Source of the DNA: Sialis fuliginosa
Lineage: Eukaryota; Arthropoda; Insecta; Megaloptera; Sialidae
Length of the DNA stretch: 64,000 bases
NCBI GenBank assembly: GCA_961205875.1
Contig: OY540821.1
Span: forward strand, 1,054,001-1,118,000
Direction: 5' to 3'
Shown: positions 56,237-64,000 of the stretch, piece by piece
Layout of the letters: each line of letters starts with the position of its first letter
Position numbering within the stretch: the stretch's first letter is position 1
Translations under genes and position numbers: made by a program
Notes under the pieces: model-generated
What the model saw: the letters and a program-made list of their open reading frames with translations, nothing else
What the model was told of the DNA's origin: nothing
Databases searched by the model: none

Positions 56237-56855
56237 TTAGGTTGTTGCAAAAATAATGCACATTTTTTATTATGAATTTTAAACTTATTTATTCCAAATA
56301 TAATTAAGCTACTTAAGCAAGTTTTTTTATGCATTTCATCAATTTGTTGACAATACCTTTCTGCTGTAATTGTTTCACCAGGATTTAAGAAGTTATAGCG
56401 GATTAATCCCTGTACAGACCACCAAACGGTCACTATTGTCTTCTTTGGATGCAAACTTGACTTTGGAAAGTGTTTAGGAGCTTCAGCTTTATTTAACCAC
56501 TGCCCTGATCGTCTCCTATTGTTATATAAAACCAATTTTTCATCGCACGTTAAATACGTTCCAAAAATGGATCGTTTTTGTTGCGTACAAGAAGCATAGA
56601 ATAAATTTCGTATCGACGATTTTTGTGATTTTCGCTTAATTCGTGTGGCACACATTTATCAAGCTTTTTTGTTTTGCCAATCGTAGTTAAATGCCGTGAA
56701 ATGGTTTCTGGGTCTACTTGTAGCTTTTCTGCAGTTGTATGTGGATTAGCTTCCACTATAGCTTTCAACATGTAGTTTTGGGCGACAACTTTAAAAGAAA
56801 ATAGTACCTAAATCTAGGCATAGGAAAAACGTGCATTATATTTGCAATGACCTAA
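56237..56855 (-). mobile_element. Internally deleted mariner (619 bp) with both TIRs
   Basis: Ends TTAGGTTGTTGCAAAAATAA and, from the other side, TTAGGTCATTGCAAATATAA are inverted repeats like those of the Hsmar1/cecropia group. TA duplications lie at both sides (56235-56236, 56856-56857). The element keeps only about half of a normal 1.3-kb mariner: the coding part is the middle of the transposase. Confidence 0.9.
56318..56771 (-). pseudogene. Mariner transposase fragment, frameshifted
   Basis: The first piece (from 56771) reads MLKAIVEANPHTTAEKLQ…ISRHLTTIGKTKKLDKCVPH, the second helix-turn-helix plus the linker with a WVPHEL-like motif (W changed to C). It ends at …NDPFLERI by a one-base deletion. 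The next frame resumes with …LTCDEKLVLYNNRRR, containing the first catalytic Asp, and …TVWWSVQGLIRYNFLNPGE, up to the QQIDEMHKK segment near 56318. The N-terminal first helix-turn-helix and the second and third catalytic Asp residues (DD34D) are deleted. It cannot be active but keeps TIRs, so it could be mobilised in trans. Closest remembered group: cecropia (Hsmar1). Confidence 0.9.
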
Positions 56856-56994
56856 TAATTAAATTGTTTTATTGATAAACGTTTTTTATATCTTTTTAAT
56901 TTCTGAAAATTCTACTTAGCTACTAAAAAATTTGTTAAGTGCAAGTCCTCTCTTTCGTACTAGTATTCTCACCAGGTCGAAAGAAGTCTCGGTC

Positions 56995-57342
56995 TCTTAA
57001 AAAGTGTATTACAAAATTGTGTAGAATAAAAAGATCTACAATAAAGTCAGTGACACCATATGTCTAACTTTTATATTTAAGCCACAATGACTGCTTTTAT
57101 GTTACAAAGAAAATTTAAAATATTTGGGTTTTGTTTATGTGAACTTATGACCTGCAAAACATTAATCCTTATCGAAATAAATGATTTCATCGTCATAAGT
57201 ACTTAATGTAGATATAATTTGCCCTTTACAGCATCCAATTTGGTCGTATAGTTTAGAAAATGTCGAAATATACATACGGGAACATATTATTCGCGCGATG
57301 ACGACTCGTGTCGCAGCGTACGGCAAGGAGGGAGCGTCTGCA
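56995..57342 (+). mobile_element. Helitron fragment (family of 2078-2933)
   Basis: Plus-oriented middle portion: tatttaagccacaatgactg, acctgcaaaacattaatcct, then cagcatccaatttggtcgta and gcaaggagggagcg. Neither end is present. Confidence 0.65.
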
Positions 57343-58475
57343 TTGAAATTAACACGACTAAAAAAAAAAGTCTTCAGTTTTTATTTTTCCTAATCTAACT
57401 TTATTTATTTAATAAAATTAGGAATTGAAGTTAACGCGACCAAAAAAAAGGTTCTTAGTTTTATATTCTGGCTTGCGGCCCTTAGTAAATTGATTTTATA
57501 ATCGTAAAGAACCCTCCGCGTTGTATATATTTGAAAAGCCCGCATAACAAGATGCGTGTGCGCCTCGTCGCTCACCCGCCAGGTGGCGACCCGTTTTTTC
57601 AAAACCGAGGGTTACATTTGTGACCCATATGGATATTTTTTTCCATACTCAACATATCGCAAAACGTAGGTTTACACCAATTTTGAAGCTAAAATAGCAA
57701 CAACAATGAATTTGACCTTGAAATGCGACTGTTCAAGGTCAATTTTACCACCAAGATTTTTTCACAATTTTTTTCATATTCAGCGCATCAAATTACGTAG
57801 GAAAACACCCACAAAATCGTCGAACTGAATTTTTTACAGTGAACTTTTCGTTACGGACGGGATTGGTCGATATATCGATTGATCGGGCACTCCACTTGAG
57901 AAATGAATTGATTTTATCATATATTAAACATACTGATTTATTTACCGTGTTTAAAATAAAATTTGTATACATTTTCGTAAAAACATTTAACATAAGGTCA
58001 TAAATATAATTTAGTTATGTACAAATGTTTTATTTCTTATCTAATACAAGTATATGTAGATCGCGTATGGTAGTAAGGTACTGGCACCAGTCTTGAACAA
58101 CACCCCAGAGGTGAACATTTTTAAATTAAATGTCATTGTACTAAATTAGAAATATGTGTTGATATTTGATTACTACTATTACTGGATATTAATGGATATA
58201 TATTTAACTGTCTTACAGCGTGATTTAACGACAACTATCAAGGAAAATGTATTTTATTATGTAAATAATTAGTGAAGCGAGTAAATTTAACGATTCTTTA
58301 TTTTATAACTCATTTTGTAATCTTCTTTTTTACTATTTTTACTTAATGACAATCTTGAACCCGAACCCGAGCCTGAACCCTAAAAAAATAACGGATTTTG
58401 AACCCAAATAGTTTGCAACATGTTGAACCATAAATTAATTCCGTTTCGTCCCTGGCTAATATATACTTTTACATA
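57343..58475. other. Unassigned; family fragments
   Basis: At 57420-57490 a stretch (ccaaaaaaaaggttcttagt…tgcggccc) resembles 56020-56060, so both are from one family. A ttgaccttgaaatgcgactg…caaggtcaattt pair is at 57713-57745, and a partial copy of the 42097 element is at 58070-58260. No credible gene; the minus frame 57405-57602 is unrecognised. Confidence 0.3.
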
Positions 58476-59054
58476 TAGGGACAACTGGGGTAAAAGTGAA
58501 ACAAAATACAAATCTTTCATGTTTTTTGACAGTTAACGATACAAATTCATACTTTAATTCTTTCTACTAGATGCGCTTATGAATAACCATTTTAAATACT
58601 GTTTACGTCATTTGAACTGTACGATATAACACGGACTTTAAAAATAAAAAAAACTGTGTTTCATTTTTAACCTCTAATTTGGGAAAAAGTGAAACAGGCC
58701 TCTAATGGAAAATATTTCTCGAAAAATTAAAAGAAAAGCTACTTTGGCAACTTTGATTTATCTTCTTTGTGGCATATCAATGTGAAATTGTAACTTTAAT
58801 TAATATCTGAGCTATACAGAAAGTTATGTGCAAAGAATTAAAATTTAATTCACTCGTTTTGACATCGACTAACAGGGTGAAGGGGTGACACATCACTTAT
58901 TAGGCGATTCATATTTTCAGGTCGCTTTAACAAACCTTTAATGATGATGTCAATTTTTATAATTCTCCTATAAACAAATTAATTTTTTAGTTGCAAGCTT
59001 ATTTCACTTTTATCCCATTTTTTTGGTGTTTCATATTTACCCCACTCGACCCTA
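58476..59054 (+). mobile_element. 579-bp TIR element with TAGGG(A/T)C ends
   Basis: The left end TAGGGACAACTGGGGTAAAA…GTGAAACA and right end TGTTTCATATTTACCCCACTCGACCCTA are inverted with a few mismatches. The interior holds further gggaaaaagtgaaacagg and cttatttcacttttatccca strings, i.e. repeated subterminal motifs. The target duplication is TA or AT at most. Non-coding. Confidence 0.6.
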
Positions 59055-59771
59055 TTCTTAATTTCTAAATATAATTCAACCTCTTCTATACGCACATTAA
59101 AATTTATGATACATTTCTGTATCAATTAGTAATAAATGAATACATTGTTTTAACGATAACTTCATTTCTTTGTATATTTTTTCGTGTTGTTTCATAACTT
59201 TTATAAATGTATCTATTAATAAAAGCAGACATAAAATCGTTAATAAAATATTGTATAAGTGTTATTTATGATTTCTGATTTCCGGATAACATAATTAGAG
59301 CATTTTAACTTTATTGGGGCACATAAAATGTTTGATGATTTATGACTAACTGAAGATAATAATTTTTATAAAATGTGTTATTTAACTATCTATATATAAT
59401 ATTTTAAATTTACATTAGCACTTATCTTGTGTTTACAATTCACTAAAATAAATTTATTACAATTATATTTTTAGTATAAATAAAAAAAATGTGATACGAC
59501 TAAAGGCTAGATGCAGATAGCTTATTTTAAAGATGAAATGAACACTATGCTTAGACATTAATACAGCGTTTCTCAACCTTTAAGTATTTGCGATCCAATT
59601 TTCAATCACAATTCTCATCCCCCCCCCCCCAGCCGCATACAATAATTTTATTAAACCTTCTTTCGAAAAATTTTCCTTTTTTATGAAATCTTGTTTTTAA
59701 TTTAATATTGATTAGTTAATTATTAAATACATTGTGCAGTAAGTACTGATACAATCCTATTTGTAAATATA
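59055..59771. other. Unassigned AT-rich sequence
   Basis: No gene is seen. A C homopolymer run at 59620-59630 may mark another MITE end. Confidence 0.25.
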
Positions 59772-60624
59772 TTAGCTGGGCCCGCGCGGCTTCGCCCGCT
59801 TGGACTACGGAATTATTGTTTAGGATTTTTGAAAAATATAGTTGAATTAAGTACAAACACGATTAATTATTATCGTAATAATAACTAATCAAAACCTAAC
59901 GTACCTAAAAAAAACAAATCAGAACAAAAATTACGTGTTTAAATTTAAAAGTTAATAACACTAGTCGACAAATTCCAAAAAGTTTTTTGCACATGAAATC
60001 GGACCTATATATTATGATAGAGGAGAGTTCAGAGATTTCAGAACCGCTTTCGGATACTCTCCATCACGTCAGATTTTTTTTTAAACTGAATTTTTGAAAA
60101 AAAGTCATTTTGATTATTCAAGTGCTCATACCTTTCCTTACAGAAACCGTTCCTGAATTGATATTTTTGTTTTCCAAACTGCGTTGAAAAGAAGAAGGAT
60201 ATAGCTTTCCAACGCGCCATATAGCAGTCGAATCGATCCATTCGTTCTCGTCCTATGCTTACAACTATGTGCAATTTTATCGAAAAACATGTGTTTTTTT
60301 CACATTTCAACCATTCATTTGTTTTATGAAAAAATATTTATCACATAAAAATGTCCATTTTTATTCATGGATCTCATAGAGGAGTCTTCCTAGAGTATTC
60401 CTGTTTAAATATCCCCTTGTGCGATAAATAGAACCAAAGATATGACAATTAACGTGAGGCAACCGATTTTTGGTTTTTTTCATTTCAATGCATTGTATCA
60501 AGTATTATCAAAAAATTTGTTATAATTACATGTGTAATGTTGTTTTGTGAATATTAATATATCATATTCCAATTGTTTTTCCATTTCAAGCCTTGATAGT
60601 CTGGTGTTGCTGTTAAGTAACGAT

Positions 60625-61390
60625 TTAAAAGTGTTTTTTCGGCCCTTTTCTTTTGTGTAATGCATGAGTGTCTCGGAGCAGTAACCAACAAAACTCTCCA
60701 AGCATTTTGGATACATACAGCCCATTGAAGCGGTCTTCCATGTCGCTTATATCTTGGTGGAAACGTTCACCGTGCTCGTCTGAAAAATCACCTAAATTAT
60801 CTGGGAAAAAAATCAATGTGCGATTTGAGAAAATGCATTTTAAGCATCAAGTTGGATCCAATTGTGTGGCAATTTTTCAACATTGTTTCCACTAGTTGTT
60901 TGTAGTTTGGGCTTCTAACATTACCCAAAAAACCGTGAATAACAGCCTCGAAAGAAGCCCATGCGATTTGTTGTTTGGCAGTTAAAAGAAAGAAATTCTT
61001 CTGAATGTAAAGTTGTTCTTATTTGGGGACCAACGAAAATTCCCTCTTCTGCTTTGAATCTATTAAAGCGAGGAAACATGCCGTCCAAGAAGTCGATGGC
61101 AGCGGTGTTTGTGTTGCCAACTGCTTTGACGAATTGGGTCATCAGCCCAATTTAATGTGTAATGGTGGTAAAATTATTTTATCTTTGGGAACAAGTAGTC
61201 TGGATTTGACACTGAAAACACCTTACGTATACTTCTATAGGGCCATGTTTCTCTCGTCCAATGCTCGTTATGTGATTTACTGTCGTAGAGGCATAAAAAT
61301 CAGTTATGCTTGGTAAAATCGCTCTGTAAGCCCATTAATACGGCTATTATCTTCAAATTTGCGACTATTTGCAAATTGTATTTTTCATAT
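60625..61390 (-). pseudogene. Transposon-borne protein with SDEHGERFHQD core, 5'-truncated and frameshifted
   Basis: I recall this protein family as very common and mostly uncharacterised in arthropod genomes. Reading on minus through the centre into the left arm, the order of blocks is: …NLKIIAVLMGLQ…, a FLCLYDSK block, PPLHIKLGLMTQFVKAVG, KAEEGIFVGPQIRTTLHSEE, AWASFEAVIHGFLGNVRSPN, HFLKSHIDFFPDNLGDFS, DEHGERFHQDISDMEDRF, then a MLGEFCWLLLRD tail and stop at 60625. Several frame changes are needed: near 61230, near 60985, and at the T-run 60805-60812, where one extra T separates …HIDFF from PDNLG. No catalytic motif can be assigned. The N-terminal part is absent. A role as part of a CACTA-like transposase is an inference from the element's ends. 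Confidence 0.7.
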
Positions 61391-61396
61391 AATGTA

Positions 61397-61694
61397 AATG
61401 TTAGAAGCCCAAACTACAAACAACTAGTGGAAACAATGTTGAAAAATTGCCACACAATTGGATCCAACTTGATGCTTAAAATGCATTTTCTCAAATCGCA
61501 CATTGATTTTTTTCCCAGATAATTTAGGTGATTTTTCAGACGAGCACGGTGAACGTTTCCACCAAGATATAAGCGACATGGAAGACCGCTTCAATGGGCT
61601 GTATGTATCCAAAATGCTTGGAGAGTTTTGTTGGTTACTGCTCCGAGACACTCATGCATTACACAAAAGAAAAGGGCCGAAAAAACACTTTTAA
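61397..61694 (+). pseudogene. Inverted duplicate of the SDEHGERFHQD C-terminus
   Basis: Same C-terminal coding stretch in the right arm, from VRSPNYKQLVETML through DEHGERFHQDISDMEDRF to the stop at 61692-61694. It carries the same one-base T-run frameshift (61506-61512) as the left arm, so the break is older than the duplication or was copied by it. It lacks everything upstream of NVRSPN. Confidence 0.75.
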
Positions 61695-62962
61695 ATCGTT
61701 ACTTAACAGCAACACCAGACTATCAAGGCTTGAAATGGAAAAACAATTGGAATATGATATATTAATATTCACAAAACAACATTACACATGTAATTATAAC
61801 AAATTTTTTGATAATACTTGATACAATGCATTGAAATGAAAAAAACCAAAAATCGGTTGCCTCACGTTAATTGTCATATCTTTGGTTCTATTTATCGCAC
61901 AAGGGGATATTTAAACAGGAATACTCTAGGAAGACTCCTCTATGAGATCCATGAATAAAAATGGACATTTTTATGTGATAAATATTTTTTCATAAAACAA
62001 ATGAATGGTTGAAATGTGAAAAAAACACTTGTTTTTCGATAATATTGCACATAGTTGTAAGCATAGGACGAGAACGAATGGATCGATTCGACTGCTATAT
62101 GGCGCGTTGGAAAGCTATATCCTTCTTCTTTTCAACGCAGTTTGGAAAACAAAAATATCAATTCAGGAACGGTTTCTGTAAGGAAAGGTATGAGCACTTG
62201 AATAATCAAAATGACTTTTTTTCAAAAATTCAGTTTAAAAAAAAACCTGACGTGATGGAGAGTATCCGAAAGCGGTTCTGAAATCTCTGAACTCTCCTCT
62301 ATCATAATATATAGGTCCGATTTCATGTGCAAAACCACTGTCGACTAGTGTAATTGAAACAAAATAAACAACTGCCGGCCGAGTGAAGAATCTTCCCTCT
62401 CTCCGCGACACTTCATCATAGTTCGCGCGAATTGCCGCGAATAATTGTATTTATATTTCGTTATTTTCTAAACCAAAAGACCAATTGGATTCTGTAAAGA
62501 GCAAATAATATCTACATTAAGTACTTATGACGATGAAATCATTTATTTCGATAAGGATTAATGTTTTGCAGGTCATAAGTCCACGTAAACTGAACCCAAA
62601 TATTTGTAATTTTCTTTGTAACATAAAAACAGTCATTGTGGCTTAAATATAAAAGTAAGATATATGGTATCGCGGACTTTATTTTAGATCTTTTGACTCT
62701 ACACAATTCTTTATTACATTATTTTGTTCAATATTGAACGGTTTAGGCAGCGTATTGCAAAAGAGCGCACTGGCGGCTAATTTTTACTATTATCGTCACT
62801 GCTTATTCCTTATGTTACCTAACATAACAAAATATATCCTAAAACCTGGCTAGAGAATATATATATAATTTTAAAAAAAACACGTAAATTGAGTAATATA
62901 AGCGCACTAACGGACCGACAGACAGACAGAAAGACGTTGAACTTTATATAATATATTAAGGA

Positions 62963-64000
62963 TTAAGGATAATATGTGACAAAATGTAATTTTTTCTTTA
63001 AATACATATGAGTTAAATTTATTGAAAGTATTTTGAACTGATGTTTTCTTAAAAGATACCTACGTTTTTTAAGAACACTGAATATTTCAAGGGGGGTTAT
63101 GACCCCCCCCCCCATTTCTACGCCACTGATAGAGGCTCATAATAAAACTACCTCTGATGAATCATAAGTACCTTTATAATATACTTCAAGCACCATTAAA
63201 CTCAATTGACTGACACATTATCAAAAAAAAAACTTTTTGAAAATTTTGAAAAAAAAAATTATTTTCCAAAACTATACATTTTTGGAAGATAATATTTGGT
63301 CAGGTTGATAGTTAAATGAAATAATCAACCAGATCTATGCAAAGGTTTTGCATGCTATAGCCTTTTCCTGTGATATTTGTCCACAGCCCTTGCTACGATG
63401 TTCAACAGATAAACTAAAGTTAAACGAGTAAGTTACAATTAACATTGAATTATATAGACACAGACACATGGGCTGTAAATTTTAATGAGACCATTGCAAC
63501 GTTTCTGATCGGAATATATTATGAGATATGGCCTTAGGGAAATTAGTGAATTGCCACGCTAGGTTCTGTCGCTAACAATATAAGTTATACATGTTTCAGC
63601 TAAACTAAATTATAGTTTGGTTAAATATGCGTTGCTGGGAACATAATTCGATCAGTTCTGGGATAAATAATAATAATATTAATTAGTTTGGTTATAATAG
63701 GGATAGATATGATCAGTGACGTATTTACGTTAAGGGCCGCCCTGGGCAAAAAAAAAATGCCGCCCCTTTACCAAGGGAAAATATAATTTATTTTTGAAAG
63801 TCAGAATTCCTATATGAACAGAAAAGTGATAATTTTTACAAATAATGGAAAATATAATATAAATTAAAAACTGATGACTTTTTTTTTTTGATCACGCCGA
63901 TTGAAATTTCTAATTTTATGAACTAAAAAGTTTGGAAGATAGGGAAATAAAAATTTTCTAATTACAACAAAAAAATTTGGTTTCTGCTAAAAATAGTTTT
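62963..64000. other. Unassigned; MITE ends at 63128 and 63715
   Basis: …ctacgccactg ending at 63128, next to a C homopolymer, looks like the right end of a hAT-type MITE, but its left end is not found. At 63715 cagtgacgtatttacgttaa, followed by gggccgccctgggc, starts another such element that runs past the window edge or is truncated. No gene is seen. Confidence 0.3.

Larger units (their letters stand above)
59959..62350. mobile_element. 2.39-kb palindromic insertion with CACTAGTCGACA ends
   Basis: The termini are CACTAGTCGACA and its exact complement, with TAA on both sides (59956-59958, 62351-62353). CACTA ends plus a 3-bp duplication are hallmarks of the EnSpm/CACTA group. The element is a giant inverted repeat: arms 59959-60922 and 61397-62350, a 474-bp single-copy centre. 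The arms are nearly identical. The left arm plus centre is the 3' part of a gene-bearing element; the right arm duplicates its last 0.95 kb in inverse orientation. Confidence 0.8.
59772..62962 (-). mobile_element. Helitron split by a palindromic insertion
   Basis: On minus, the 3' end has a GC-rich hairpin (aagcgggcgaagccgcgcgg…) and CTAA followed by T. The 5' end is TCCTTAATATATTATATAAA at 62962. Without the insertion at 59959-62350 the element would be about 0.8 kb, like the copy at 2078-2933, to which it aligns on both sides of the break. Confidence 0.75.

Noticed and set aside
57405-57602. Minus-strand frame MKKRVATWRVSDEAH…
   Set aside because: No recognised domain, overlaps a stretch shared with 56020-56060, so probably repeat-derived.
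60038-60310. 90-codon frame present in both arms of the palindrome (also 62009-62281)
   Set aside because: It lies downstream of the SDEHGERFHQD stop codon, in the element's 3' non-coding part. Duplication by the palindrome explains its apparent conservation.
60668-60895. Frame MSRSSNQQNSPS… on the strand opposite the SDEHGERFHQD gene (also 61424-61651)
   Set aside because: Antisense shadow of a recognised coding sequence.

Overview
This 64 kb window is AT-rich, repeat-saturated animal DNA, almost certainly from an insect or another arthropod. The evidence is the mix of element families: a cecropia/irritans-type mariner relic, Penelope-like elements with hammerhead ribozymes, Helitrons with A^T insertion sites, hAT, PIF/Harbinger and piggyBac relics, a short (TTAGG)4 run of the insect telomere type, and fragments of a transposon-borne protein with an SDEHGERFHQD core that I recall as widespread in arthropod genomes. 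There is no bacterial operon structure, no CRISPR array and no rRNA gene. I cannot name the species.

Only one host-gene feature looks convincing: a first coding exon at 40923-41096 (+), preceded by a relatively GC-rich island with a perfect NRF-1/Ewg-type palindrome at 40459-40468. The exon ends in a phase-0 GT donor, so much of the sequence to its right may be a long intron filled with repeats. I do not recognise the protein.

Layout. 1-12 kb: hAT MITE, half a PIF MITE, a minus-strand Helitron, and a 750-bp family-C pair in inverted orientation (4509-5259 / 9696-10445) that brackets a family-B copy. That copy carries a 2.06-kb TIR transposon, and a tandem duplicate of the target supplies the empty site. 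12-17 kb: family H, Helitron tandem repeats and a piggyBac relic. 17-30 kb: PIF MITE, families B, C and F, Helitrons and hAT MITEs. 30-35 kb: PIF MITE, a family H element with long TIRs, an intact non-autonomous Helitron, a 350-bp TIR element. 36-37 kb: a 5'-truncated Penelope-like element (GIY-YIG domain) whose last codons are interrupted by a 236-bp palindromic element carrying two hammerhead motifs and flanked by a perfect 12-bp target duplication. 37.4-39.6 kb: a 2.2-kb foldback. 40-41 kb: the candidate gene. 41-50 kb: families B, F, C and H and a hAT MITE. 50.5-55.1 kb: four large inverted repeats in a row, one built of about 125-bp units rich in TCAAGGTCA. 55.4-57 kb: a hAT-type element with 8-bp duplication directly followed by an internally deleted mariner. 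58.5-59.1 kb: a TIR element. 59.8-63 kb: a minus-strand Helitron interrupted by a 2.4-kb palindromic insertion with CACTA-like ends and a 3-bp duplication.

The strongest observations are the hammerhead-bearing palindrome nested in the Penelope element, the palindromic CACTA-ended insertion whose arms share the same inactivating frameshift, the filled/empty-site pair at 6.7-9.4 kb, and the density of very long inverted repeats. Family letters (B, C, F, H, K) are mine and only link copies inside this window.
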